Positions 53,198 to 63,778 of a stretch of 64,000 nt of DNA are shown here, one piece after another. The stretch comes from Corynespora cassiicola. Taxonomy: Eukaryota > Ascomycota > Dothideomycetes > Pleosporales > Corynesporascaceae. Below the pieces are notes generated by a model, which did no database searches, was not told where the DNA came from, and saw only the letters and a program-made list of their open reading frames with translations. The stretch lies in NCBI GenBank assembly GCA_022059125.1, contig JAEUWY010000020.1, positions 1 to 64,000 of the forward strand, in the 5' to 3' direction. The position numbers were made by a program, and so were the translations under genes. How positions within the stretch are numbered: the first letter of the stretch is position 1; the number at the start of each line of letters is the position of its first letter.

Positions 53198-55537
53198 ATG
53201 TCTGCTCTCCGCTGGTTTTTCCAGATCCTAAGCGCCGCGGCCATGGTGGGCACTGGAGACGGCCAAGGAAGTTTGGTAAGCCCCGCGCCAACGGGTGTGG
53301 CTGCAGACCCCGGCCCGGGAGGCACCGCGCCAGTGCGACCCTTTCGCCTTGATCAGGTGCGGCTCGGCCCAGGTCTGCTCCAGCAAAAACGCGACCGCAT
53401 CAAAGACTTTGTTAGACAGTACGACGAGCGACGCTTTCTCGTACTCTTCAACAACCAGGCTGGCCGTCCCAATCCCGACGGAGTATTGCCGCCCGGCGGC
53501 TGGGAGGATGGCGGACTGCTCAGCGGCCACTGGGCCGGCCATTACATGTCGGCTCTCTCTCAGGCCTATGCTGAACAAGGCGACACCGAATTTAAAAGCA
53601 AACTCGACTGGATGGTGACGGAACTGGCCGAATGCCAGGAAAAATACACCGAGCAGCAACAGCACACGCATCCGGGATACTTGGGTGCTCTTCCCGAAGA
53701 CACGGTCCTGCGCCTTGGGCCGCCGCGTTTCGCAGTCTATGGGACCAACGCCAGCACCAACACGTGGGCACCATGGTATACCCAGCACAAGATCATGCGA
53801 GGCTTATTGGACGCGTATTACCACACAAATAACACGCAGGCTCTGGACGTGGTGGTGAAGATGGCAGACTGGGCCCATCTTGCCCTCACAATCGGGGACA
53901 AGAACCAGCCCGGCTACAGGGGAAACCTGACGCGCGACGACCTCAACTTCATGTGGGACACGTACATTGCCGGAGAATTCGGAGGCGCGAACGAAGTTTT
54001 CCCGGAGATATATGCGCTGACGGGCGAGGCGAAGCATCTGCAGACTGCGACGGCTTTCGACAACCGCGAGTCTCTCTTCGGTGCGGCTGTCGCAGATCGG
54101 GACATTCTGGTGGTGACGCCGCAAAACAAGCCAGGCCGCCGCCGCGCCGAGCGACTCCACGCCAACACTCACGTACCTCAGTTCCTCGGGTATCTGAGGG
54201 TCTTTGAGCACAGCGGCGCCCAAGACTACTTCACTGCGGCCAAGAACTTTTTCGCCTGGGTGGTGCCGCACCGCGAGTTCACCAGCGGTGGCACCGGCGG
54301 CAACTATCCAGGCGCCAACAACAACCCCGAGCTGTTCCAGAACCGGGACAACATTGCAAACGCCATTGCTGATAATGGCGCCGAAACTTGCACGACGTAC
54401 AACACTCTCAAGCTCGCCAGAAACCTATTTCTGCACGAGCACAATGCGACGTACATGGACCACTACGAGCGCGGCCTCTTCAACATGATTGCAGGCTCGC
54501 GCGCCGACACGAGCAGTACCGAGGATCCGCAACTGACATACTTCCAGCCGCTGACTCCAGGCTCAGCCCGCGAATATGGTAACACAGGAACCTGTTGCGG
54601 TGGCACGGGCATGGAAAGCCACACCAAGTATCAGGAGACCATCTACCTGCGCTCGGCAGACAGATCCGCGCTTTGGGTCAACCTATATATACCGTCTACC
54701 CTGAACTGGACGGAAAGAGGCATCTCCATCAAGCAAGAAACTGCCTTTCCACGCGGGGACACCGCAAATTTCACCGTGACTGGCGAGGGGCCGCTCGAGA
54801 TCAAGCTGCGCGTACCGGGCTGGATTCGCGACGGCTTCCAAGTAACCATCAATGGTGAAGTTCAGTCTACTGATGACTTACAGCCAAGCACATATCTATC
54901 GTTGATCCGCACATGGAAGACGGGAGACGTGATACAAGTCCGAATGCCTTTTAGCCTCCGAATTGAACGTGCGCTCGATCACCCGGCGACGCAATCCATG
55001 CTCTGGGGGCCAATCGTGCTTCAAACCGCCGGCAAGCCATCCAACGGCAGTTTTTGGCAGCTCTCCCTCTACCGCCATCTTAAGCTGGACGGTGACTATC
55101 GGCGAGCAGCCGTCACGCCGGCTGGGGAAACGGAAGCCGGTGACCCACTCTTTACCACCTTCTCTGCGTCCACAAATAGCAGCTTGCAAGTGCGCCCATA
55201 CTACATCGGCGATGGCCAGCCCGTGTCTTCTTACTTCCTGCGCTTCGAGCCGACAGTGGTATTTGGCGGCCTCGATACCGGTGTTCCCAATCGCAAACGC
55301 AACGACGGCCTGCCAAGATACGATGTTCCAGTATCTGGGGTGCCCTCTCCAGGAAATGATGGACCTACGTTCTTGGACCTGCTGTGGGATCAAGCGCCCT
55401 TCGCCACCCACGACGGTTTTGTACAGGCAGTCGCCTCGGTTACAGACGACTTAGTCTCCTCAGGCGTGTATACTGCGGATGAGCGAGACACTATCGTTAC
55501 CAAAGCCAACGAGGCAGAAGATGAGCTGTCTCTATGA
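53198..55537 (+). CDS. Secreted GH127-type glycosidase (beta-L-arabinofuranosidase family)
   Basis: Intronless, 779 aa. A signal peptide of ~22 residues is followed by an (alpha/alpha)6-barrel type domain: RDRIKDFVRQYDERRFL, GGWEDGGLLSGHWAGHYMSA, WAPWYTQHKIMRGLLDAYYH and ADNGAETCTTYNTLKL. GTCCGGTGMESHTKYQETIY is followed by beta-rich C-terminal domains. In GH127 the catalytic pair is a Glu and a zinc-bound Cys. Here Glu396 and Cys398 (ETC) and Cys466-Cys467 (GTCCGG) occupy the expected places, so the enzyme looks active. The family removes L-arabinofuranose from plant or cell-wall glycans. Many potential N-glycosylation sites fit secretion. The start at 53198 gives the signal peptide directly. 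Neighbouring genes do not share an obvious pathway. Confidence 0.88.
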   Translation: MSALRWFFQILSAAAMVGTGDGQGSLVSPAPTGVAADPGPGGTAPVRPFRLDQVRLGPGLLQQKRDRIKDFVRQYDERRFLVLFNNQAGRPNPDGVLPPGGWEDGGLLSGHWAGHYMSALSQAYAEQGDTEFKSKLDWMVTELAECQEKYTEQQQHTHPGYLGALPEDTVLRLGPPRFAVYGTNASTNTWAPWYTQHKIMRGLLDAYYHTNNTQALDVVVKMADWAHLALTIGDKNQPGYRGNLTRDDLNFMWDTYIAGEFGGANEVFPEIYALTGEAKHLQTATAFDNRESLFGAAVADRDILVVTPQNKPGRRRAERLHANTHVPQFLGYLRVFEHSGAQDYFTAAKNFFAWVVPHREFTSGGTGGNYPGANNNPELFQNRDNIANAIADNGAETCTTYNTLKLARNLFLHEHNATYMDHYERGLFNMIAGSRADTSSTEDPQLTYFQPLTPGSAREYGNTGTCCGGTGMESHTKYQETIYLRSADRSALWVNLYIPSTLNWTERGISIKQETAFPRGDTANFTVTGEGPLEIKLRVPGWIRDGFQVTINGEVQSTDDLQPSTYLSLIRTWKTGDVIQVRMPFSLRIERALDHPATQSMLWGPIVLQTAGKPSNGSFWQLSLYRHLKLDGDYRRAAVTPAGETEAGDPLFTTFSASTNSSLQVRPYYIGDGQPVSSYFLRFEPTVVFGGLDTGVPNRKRNDGLPRYDVPVSGVPSPGNDGPTFLDLLWDQAPFATHDGFVQAVASVTDDLVSSGVYTADERDTIVTKANEAEDELSL

Positions 55538-55705
55538 TTCCATGGAAGAGATCTTCATAGATGTGTACTCCGCAATGCATTAATCGACTGGTTCGTTTTC
55601 CATGGCCAACGGAGGTTGGCTTCTTCTTGTTCTCAACATTGAAATATTACAAACGAAAAAAATTCGGCCATTATGCCCATATTAATTTCTTCCGTAAGCT
55701 GATTA

Positions 55706-55881
55706 GCCTATTCAAGTTCATTCTAGTGCGAAAAGCGCCACTAACCTTGATAAGATGATGTTTATGGCCTGTGCCGCAGTGACAGCATACCTCGCCTATT
55801 CAAGTTCATTCTAGTGCGAAAAGCGCCACTAACCTTGATAAGATGATATTCATGGCCTGTGCCGCAGTGACAGCATACCTC
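55706..55881 (+). repeat. 88-bp tandem duplication downstream of the glycosidase
   Basis: Two head-to-tail units (55706-55793 and 55794-55881) begin GCCTATTCAAGTTCATTCTA. They differ at only a few bases, such as ATGTTTATGG versus ATATTCATGG. The end of the unit, GCAGTGACAGCATACCTCG, is itself partly repeated once more (GCAGTGGCAGCATGCCTCG). It lies in the intergenic region, 170 bp after the GH127 stop. Confidence 0.9.
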
Positions 55882-56149
55882 GCTGCAGTGGCAGCATGCC
55901 TCGCCGTACACCCACTGAATCTATGTTTACCTTGCTTTCTGCATAGGAGAACGCGCCACATGACCTAGAAAGCATTTGTCTGCTCCGATCACGGTCAAGA
56001 TAGCAAGGTTCAGAATTTGTTCATGAACACTGTTCAGTAAGATTCTTATCTCATCACGGGTTGATGTATAAAATTCTATTCCATCGCACCACTTTGAAAT
56101 ATTGACGTATCAAACACGAGGAATTGCATGTTTCTAAAGAGGACTCAAG

Positions 56150-58107
56150 CTACAGACGTAGATCCTTGATGATGATGTCGGCTGCCTTCTCTCCCACAAC
56201 AATGGCCGTATTCATTGTGTTGGCAGCCACATTTTTTGGTGGAATGCTAAGGTCAGCAATCTTCAATCCTTCAACCCCGTATACATTCAGATTCTCATCA
56301 ACGACACCACCTTCCTCCCGGGGCCCCATAACGCATGTTCCCAGCGAGTGCCATGTTGTTCCTACATTTTTGCGCACCCACTCTTTGATTGCTTCATCGT
56401 CCTCGGCCGTGTATTTGATGTTTGAGACATATGTCGATGGAGCATCATCCAGTTTCGTTGGTGTAGCACCAGAGCCAGTTGCAAAACTAGGATGGAACCC
56501 TTCCACCTCACCTCGGTATGATTTCATGCGGCGAAAAATTTCTCGCTGGGCCTTATAGGCCCACACATGCTTTAGGATATCCACATCCTTTGCGTCCGAC
56601 ATATATCCGGTTATGAAATCCAGCTTATCGTCAATCTCAGGCCCCGATATGTGGATTGACCCCCGAGATGAAGGGTAGGCAGTGAATGCTGATGCGGTAA
56701 GATACTGTCCGACGGGAACAAGCGAAGGATCGGCCGGGAAGCTTTTTTCTATTAATACTCTGCACTGTAGGCTCTTTCGCAATGAACTTACAAATCTACA
56801 AGAGTACAAATCATCAAAGGCTTGGTCGGGTATTTCTTGAACTCTTTATCCCAATTCTCCTGGAATGCTGGACCGAGCGCGGCGACCTCTGAATCGGTGG
56901 GCCGTAGCTTGCATGTGACATCCTGTCCGTTCCACCCCAGAATAGGAGCTTTCTTTTCAATCAGTTCTGTGGAGTTGACGCGGCCGGAGATGAGGCCATC
57001 AAGAGTCTCGCTCTCTCCCATGTTAGAGTAATAAGGATATGTCATCAGGTGGTGGTCTTGGTAGTTTTCTCCCACACCGGGTAGATCGACCTTGGCCTCA
57101 ATCTCAGCCTTCTTCAGAATCTCGGCGTTGCCGAGACCGGACCTTTCCATCACTTGCGGGGTCCCTAGTGCGCCGCAGGACAAGACCACCATCTTCTTAG
57201 CTTTCACACTGCACAAGGTACTTTCAGGCTGGCCTTTGGGCCTGTATTCGACTCCTGTGGCTTTATTTCCATCGAAAACGATACGTTTGACCTGTGATTC
57301 CACAAGTATGTGCAGGTTGGGATGGTTTCCACTCTGAATCTTGGGGTGAATGTATTTGAGCGCCGTGTCTTGTCGGACACCATCTGTCCCAATGGAACGC
57401 AATGCACGTTGAACCCCGTTGTTGAAATCCAGACCCGAAAGATCTTCAATCTCGGGATACCCAACGAGAGCGGCAGCATCGATGAAGTCCTGAGTAGATC
57501 GGTCTGCGCGATAAGTGCCTTCGGAAATGACGATTGGACCATCATAACCATGCACGGATTTTTTTCCTGGCCCGACGTAGGTCTCGAGCTAAGACATGTA
57601 AGTCTTGTCTCAGCTAAATATATCCAAACTTTAATCGTTCATACCTTCTTCATGTATGGCAGCAGATCATCAGTAGACCAGCCAGGTACCTTCCAGGAAT
57701 CAAAGTCCTCACGTTGAGCTCGGGAGTACATCATCATGTTGATCGACGATCCTCCTCCAAGAGTTCCTCCAGATGGAACTATGACTTCTCGGTCCGCAAG
57801 TTGTTTTTCTTTGTTTGCTTGATAGAATAAGGTTGCATCGCTTGTTGGCAAGAGGCCGGTAAGAAACAGGGCAGGATGTACCACTGTGGGAACATCAAGG
57901 TTGTTTGGTCCTTGCTCTATGACCAGTATAGACAGTTTTTTGTCGGCCTCTGACAGTCTTCCAGCGATGACGCAAGCAGCTGTACCACCTGCGAGAAACG
58001 AGCTGCTCAGCACATGTACGATTAAGGATCAAAAGTTGACACTCACCTCCAGCAATAACCACGTCGACTTCTTGGATCTCATCTGGGAGAGATTGGTAGA
58101 TAGCCAT
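56150..58107 (-). CDS. GMC oxidoreductase, alcohol oxidase-like
   Basis: Four exons on minus: 58107-58047, 57988-57645, 57588-56792 and 56741-56150, giving 597 aa. Introns are GTGAGT, GTATGA and GTAAGT, and acceptors CGCAG, CTTAG and AAAG preserve frame. The N-terminal FAD dinucleotide fold is DVVIAGGGTAACVIAGRL (split by intron 1), with E-GPNN after beta2. The GMC signature 1 lies at PSGGTLGGGSSINMMMYSR, signature 2 around LSCGALGTPQVMERSG, and VDLPGVGENYQDH follows. The C-terminal active-site region has TWHSLGTCVMGPREEGGVVD (catalytic His) and ending DLSIPPKNVAANTMNTA. Length and C-terminus match fungal alcohol/methanol-oxidase-type GMC proteins. No signal peptide is present, so it is likely cytosolic or peroxisomal; the C-terminal KDLRL is only loosely like a peroxisomal signal. 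The substrate is unknown. Confidence 0.88.
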
Positions 58108-59981
58108 GTCGGCTTCGAACAGAACAAATAGCTCCGGAGGTGAGTTTCGCGATGGTGCTAAATAGTGGTTTTTTGCTGGGCAACAGAACCGTGGTTTCAA
58201 GGCTCAGCCTTAACAAAATAGACAACTAAGATAAAGTGACTTCCGCAGTGAGTACTGATCTTCTCCTCTTTATCTATCTTCAGTACCAGTATGAGGATCC
58301 CGTACCTAGGCCTAAGTCCTTCGTAAACAGAGCAAATAGAGGTGTAAGACAAGAGAGCTTTACGAGGAACGAGTGGTGGAAGTGCAGCGCGCATAATTAT
58401 GGTCTCTGGTTATATTTATACATTTGGTACATCTAAGGTTCATCATTCCTGTAGGAGCTTCGCCCGACGAACAATGGCAGTGCCACAGCTTCGCAGCAGC
58501 AGGATTCGAATTTTAAAAACTACTACGCTGGTTGCATATCGGTTAGTTTAATGCAGTGGTTCCTCGTTGAACTTTTCGTTGGAGGAAAAACACTAGTGGA
58601 CTTGCTGTGCCACACTAACTGCATGATGCATCTAGAATGGTATGGGTGTGGCAGGGGTTTGCATGCTTACTGTGCTTTAATTATTTCAGAAACTATGATG
58701 AGTCAGATTTCAAGACATAAGTTATCGCCATTTGTAAAAATGTCCGAGTCAACAGCATACTTTAGATAGAAAGTGCTGAGAAGGTTCGTTCAAGAAATAG
58801 CTAACTTGCTACAAATTTCCAATCTCTGCAAATAAATATAAATGATTATGATACAGCAAAATAGCATGAAGATCTGACAACAATGAAGTCTTGAGTGTAA
58901 CGTGCCTTTTCTTTGCATGTGTATCAGTATAGCTCTCAGTATATGGTATATCTGTACACCATGTTTGCAGATCTATTTCATCGGATTACTCTATGTGCTT
59001 ATGGTTCTTCCAAAGCGTCATGGCATCAAGAAAGACTTGATTTGAGTAACGTACAAATAAGAACGATGCCAACATCACATGATCAGAATTCTCTTGTAGT
59101 ATACTCTCCGGGGAGAGTTCACTCCATAGCTATAGAACGTCAAAAATCTACAGGAAGCACTGGAGATGACTATAATTAGATAAGATAAAACCGTCAGCGT
59201 CATATTTCTATTTCAAACGTTGACCATATTTTTTCTTCAAATACTTAGCGTCATGCTAGCCAAAATTTGCCAGGCGTTCGACGGGGAACTTCGTGAAGCA
59301 AAACTTAAAGGTAAAGGATAAAAGCTATGCGATAATCAACAGTATGACTCACACATCTTGACTAAAATCAATCTGACAGAAATTCTTCCGCGATGTACTA
59401 TGTCAATATTCTAGAATATTACAGGCACGAAAGACTAAAGATGTGGAGGTGCTGACGCAACAGCACGTCGGGAGTGCGATCAGCAAATTAAACTAATGAA
59501 TAAATTTTCGTACGAGTTTCTTAAGTCGATTAAGTTCATGTATTACAATGTTTCAAAGAGACTATACGAATCTTTCGGATTGTCGTAGAGGTGACGCCTG
59601 TAGGCTGCCCTTTTCGGCTATCCTGGTTGCGTAAGTCTACAGCTGTACAATAAAGAAAAAGTCTCAATTCATCGCTATCAAATTACTGTTGCACTTTCAA
59701 TGATACCTCATGTTTCTTGAGAGCCAATGCACAAGTCATAATTTTCCCCTAACTACCAACTACAACAATGGTGAGCCAAGGATTCGGTGAGATTTCAAAT
59801 TACTAATAGGCCGACAAGGATATAATGAATTGTGGGTATGAACCTAGCCCATAATCGCCCCACTTAATTCGGATTAGTACCTGATTGGGTACAACCCCTA
59901 TACACTAGCGTCAAATGACCTCTTCATTTAAGTATCAACTTGGCCGCAATATCTGAAATTATCAACTTTTCTCGACAGGTC
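58108..59981. other. 1.9-kb intergenic region, no gene supported
   Basis: Several frames of 65-90 codons occur on plus, none with a motif or good context. Composition is moderately AT-rich without the extreme TA excess of the deserts. No tandem repeats or terminal repeats are noticed. Confidence 0.45.
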
Positions 59982-61121
59982 ATGATGCTTCTATGTCTCC
60001 TTTTCCAGCTTGCAGATTTAGCGTCTGCACAACTGCGCGATAATGTAACTGCCGAGACTCCAGCAATTCGAAATTATTTCTACGTTGGGGGTGGCTACAG
60101 CGAAGATGGCAGGGGTGGTCACATCTTCAAAGATCAGATGTACGTGGAACAGCTATCACCCATCAATCCTCGACACAACGATCCGAGCCCCATTGTTTTC
60201 ATTCACGGCCAAGGTCAAACCGGAACAAATTTTTTGAATAAGCCGGACGGAGGAATATCCTGGACTTCACATTTCCTTGATGCAGGCTACACTGTCTACA
60301 TTATAGATCAAACTTTTCGCGGACGATCAGCATGGGCACCTGGTAGTGGCGCACAAACACCATCAACCTACTCAGCAGAGATCATTCAACAACGCTTCAC
60401 TGCACCTCGGCAGTATGAATTGTGGCCTCAAGCCGAGCTTCACACGCAATGGCCCGGCACAGGTGTCATGGGAGATTCAGTATTCGATAATTTTTATTCC
60501 TCCAATGTCCAGTTCATCTCCAATGCGACCTATCAACAAGAGACGGTACAATCGGCTGGTGCTCAACTTCTGGATATAATTGGCAGACCCGCGTGGCTGC
60601 TTGGTCACAGTCAGGGAGGGCTGATGCCCTTACTGATTGCCGATGCTCGTCCCAATCTCACCAAGGGTCTTATCCTTTTGGAACCTACTGGCCCACCCTT
60701 TCAAGACGCAATTTTCGGAAACGGCTCAGCTCGGAAATGGGGGCTAACGGATATTCCCCTAACCTACTCTCCTCCAGTGCAAGATCCCGACATTGACCTC
60801 GTAAAGCAAACATTCCCACCACCGGACCAAAACAGCAGCAACACAACCATTCCTTGTATCTTGCAAGGAACAGATCCGGCTCCACGTGAGCTCCCTAATC
60901 TGGCACCTCTACCTATTCTCACTGTCACTGGAGAAGCCAGTTATCATGCGCCTTATGATTATTGTACGGTGAGGTTTCTCAGACAGGCAGGCTGTTCTCA
61001 AGCGAGCCACATGGAGCTGGGAAAGATTGGCATTCGGGGGAATGGTCACATGTTTTTCATGGAGAAAAATAGTGACATAATTTGGGAACACATTCGCCAG
61101 TGGCTTCGGATGAATGAGTAA
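59982..61121 (+). CDS. Secreted alpha/beta hydrolase (esterase-like)
   Basis: Single exon. The open frame extends a little upstream, but the first ATG is 59982, giving 379 aa with a clean signal peptide (MMLLCLLFQLADLASAQ). Visible are IVFIHGQGQTGTNF (oxyanion loop), GYTVYIIDQTFRGRSAW, the nucleophile elbow GHSQGG with Ser210, and GNGHMFFMEKN with likely catalytic His356. LWPQAELHTQWPG is a block I associate with a fungal family of extracellular hydrolases. LLEPTGPPF follows the strand after the elbow. All of this indicates an intact esterase/lactonase-type enzyme of unknown substrate. Several N-x-S/T sites fit secretion. Confidence 0.85.
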   Translation: MMLLCLLFQLADLASAQLRDNVTAETPAIRNYFYVGGGYSEDGRGGHIFKDQMYVEQLSPINPRHNDPSPIVFIHGQGQTGTNFLNKPDGGISWTSHFLDAGYTVYIIDQTFRGRSAWAPGSGAQTPSTYSAEIIQQRFTAPRQYELWPQAELHTQWPGTGVMGDSVFDNFYSSNVQFISNATYQQETVQSAGAQLLDIIGRPAWLLGHSQGGLMPLLIADARPNLTKGLILLEPTGPPFQDAIFGNGSARKWGLTDIPLTYSPPVQDPDIDLVKQTFPPPDQNSSNTTIPCILQGTDPAPRELPNLAPLPILTVTGEASYHAPYDYCTVRFLRQAGCSQASHMELGKIGIRGNGHMFFMEKNSDIIWEHIRQWLRMNE

Positions 61122-61337
61122 CAGTCTTGCTTCGTAGTTATTAAGCAATGACAATCCACTACTGGAAAATCGTTTTGTCGCTCTAGAAATCTCAATTTTA
61201 GTCAGTTCCAGAGGCTCAGAACTCAGTGGAATGTTAACTATGCAACACTGCTACGTGAAAAGGCACACAAGATGACATCGTGATATATGGATTGCTCGCA
61301 GGGTACTTATTAGGTCGTAGCAAACAGGAAACATCCA

Positions 61338-61720
61338 GTGGAAAAGACGCAAACACTACCGGTGGTCCTGGACGGCTTGCCCGGCAAGTCGAAGGCTTCG
61401 AGAAAAACCCCAAAGGTCAAGGACTGGAGCGCCCTCCCGCAACCTCCGCTCGAGGTCATCCAAGCTGCCAGCCCACGGGCTCACGTACGCCAAGGCACGT
61501 ACAAAGTGCCAACCTTCTTTGTCTATGGTACGGCCGACGACCTCATTCCATGGCATCAGAGCCAGAATATATATCATAGTATGCTAGAAAAAGGCATCGA
61601 CGCGGAACTGGTACTCCTTGAAGGAGCCCCGCACATCTGTGATCTGAGTAGCGGTCCTGAATCGGATGGACGGAAGGCAACTCTGAAGGGTTGCGATTTT
61701 GTTTGCTCACGTGTTCTTTG
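61338..61720 (+). pseudogene. C-terminal fragment of another alpha/beta hydrolase
   Basis: The frame encodes only the end of a hydrolase: PPLEVIQAASPRAHVRQGTY, KVPTFFVYGTADDLIPWHQS (the strand bearing the catalytic Asp) and a GAPHICDLSS segment bearing the catalytic His. The part with oxyanion hole and nucleophile is missing, and the sequence upstream to 61122 contains no recognisable exons. The C-terminal end after ~61720 is not like the family. It is a truncated relic next to, but not derived from, the intact hydrolase at 59982 (no sequence similarity). Confidence 0.6.
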
Positions 61721-61799
61721 GTTCTTCATTTCATATTTTATGATGCAGAAAATCGGTAGATTGGGTCATATGTCAAGTCACATGTGTCTAGGTAGTTAG

Positions 61800-62410
61800 G
61801 ATCGTTCCAAGCTATAATACACCGGTCATAACTAAAGTCAGCCAGCGCATTCGATATCACGAACCTCATCAAACCTCATACAGCCAGCGCATTGATGGTG
61901 AATACTAAATTCACGTAAAAAATCCCCTGAAATGTCTTTTGCCATTCGAGAAACGATGATTTGTTGGATATTGAGATGAAGACTGGACGTGCGGTTGAGC
62001 GACTGACATTCGTAGGAGGCCTGGATCTAAGCCTTTGCAGGATTGAATCATCACATGTTACACATTGAACTCATACATCCCCGCTTTCACACCAGATACC
62101 TAAGATTCCATCTTTTATCAAGGCCAAATAGTGTGACAGAAGATCAGATGTTGCCATCGAGAGAAATGCAGTCATTGGATCACTGGTTGATCATTATAGT
62201 CGCCATCATCATTGAATACGAATTCTATTCTATCTCTGTTCATGATTTTGGCGTTGCTAGAAGCCTTACTAGAGCAAGTATTAAGTTAGTTGTGTATGTA
62301 TGGAAAAGGCGTCTTTACAAATACCGGAGGAGAAAGTATTGGCGAGTAGTGATTCCAGGGACAGCGATATCCCCCAAGGTAATCATCCACCATGATCCAT
62401 GATCCATTGA
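61800..62410. other. Intergenic, no gene supported
   Basis: A 119-codon plus-strand frame (62043-62402) lacks motifs. A short AGCCAGCGCATT repeat occurs at 61840 and 61882. Nothing else is seen. Confidence 0.4.
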
Positions 62411-63778
62411 TCAGACTTTTGCGTTCAGTGCGACTCCAACCTTCATGATTCGGACCACGGCAACGATCAGACCCGACACGATGCCCGCTACGCCCCCATA
62501 AGCCCACATGCCAGTCCAGTCCAATGGCTCGGTCTTGCCGAGAATCACACCAGAACTCGGTCCACCGATCAGCAAGCCAACTCCAGTAATCGCAAACCCT
62601 TGGCCCATGCGCGTACCAATCATTGATCTATTCTCCGTGAGGACTCGGAAGCAAACAGGCGGTAGGGCGACGACGACACCGCTGAAGAATCCGGCAACGA
62701 TTGCTTCAACGATCATACCTGCTTCATTCTTCACGGCAGCCATGGATAGAACTGTTACTCCGAGTATCAGGGTGATGGGTGCCATGGTGTTGAAGACGCC
62801 GATGCGATCAGACAGGGCCTTCGGTGCGATTCGTCCCAGAATCGACCCGGCGTTGAAGATGGCTGCCATATAGAATGCCATGGACTCGTTGGTGAAGCCC
62901 TTGTTTTTGGGGTAGAAGGAGACGTAGAAGATGAGGGCTGCGTTGCCGATGAAGACGATCAAGATGTTCAAGGTAAAGACCATGAATGGGGCATCGCGGA
63001 ATGCAGTCCAGTCCACCACAGCTCGTGGCTTCGGTACGCGTACACGGACCCTCGCGGGAGAATAAAAGTCGCTAGGGTGATAAAGGCAAGACTTCGCACC
63101 GCCCATGGGAATCCAATCTGGGAGAGGAGCCGATAGAGTACGACAGGGTAGATGACGCCGCCAAGCGAGGAGCCGATAGAGTACGATAGGGTAGATGACG
63201 CCGCCAAGCGAGGAGCCGGATGATGCAATGCCAATGGCAAGTCCCATATGACTGCTGAAGTAGGTTGGGAGAAGCGAAACGGTCGGGATGAAGAGGAAGC
63301 CAGATCCTATTCCAACGCAGAAGGCTTGCGACAGCAAAACCTGCCAGTATTCCTTGCACAGAGACAGCATCATGTGACCCAAAACCACCATGAAGCTGCC
63401 CGAGATGAGAAGCAAGCGAAGGTAGCCTCTATCGTAAATAGGACCCGCAATCAGCCCGGTGATTTGGAGCAGAAAACATTGGATGGAGCCGATCCAGGAT
63501 ATGTCGGAGGAAGAGGCTTCGAACAGGTCGCCGGACTCGTAGTAAGTCTGGAAGACGGCAAAGGCGTTGAGCAAACCCCAGGTGTTGAAGAAGAGCATGA
63601 AGCCCGCTGCGACTTGGAGCCATGCGACTAGCCCGCCATCGGGAGGTGGCGAGGGTGCAGCCGCAGCCACCACCGCAGCTGCAGGAGTAGGAGGCTTGGC
63701 TTCGGCCTCGACATCGGAATGCTTCTCAGCATCAGCTCCGTTGGCAATCTCGTGGTTTTAGCTGACGTTGGAATCCAT
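62411..63778 (-). pseudogene. MFS monocarboxylate-transporter-like gene, disrupted
   Basis: From ATG 63778 the frame reads MDSNVS and then stops (TAA, 63760-63758). The same frame continues as NHEIANGADAEKHSDVEAEA and into a typical MCT-type transporter: PPPDGGLVAWLQV, FMLFFNTWGLLNAFAVFQTY, SSSDISWIGSIQCFLLQ, GPIYDRGYLRLLL and SSGSSLGGVIYPIVLYRLL. There a 43-bp tandem duplication (63124-63209) shifts the frame for ~45 residues (LAWRRHLPCRTL...). Family sequence resumes at PKPRAVVDWTAFRDAPFMVF and runs to the C-terminus. The original continuation SQIGFPWAVRSLAFITLATF is still readable in another frame. A compensating one-base shift near 63055 restores the frame. With an early stop and a scrambled mid-protein helix it is probably non-functional. 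Confidence 0.8.
63124..63209 (+). repeat. 43-bp tandem duplication inside the transporter gene
   Basis: Units 63124-63166 and 63167-63209 both start GAGGAGCCGATAGAGTACGA and differ at one position (CGACAGGG / CGATAGGG). The 9-bp word GAGGAGCCG recurs at 63210, so the duplication probably arose by slippage or unequal exchange between short identical words. Its length is not a multiple of three. Confidence 0.92.

Noticed and set aside
58441..58560. Segment with a T-loop-like GGATTCGAATT, considered as a tRNA
   Set aside because: No matching acceptor, D or anticodon arms could be found around it.
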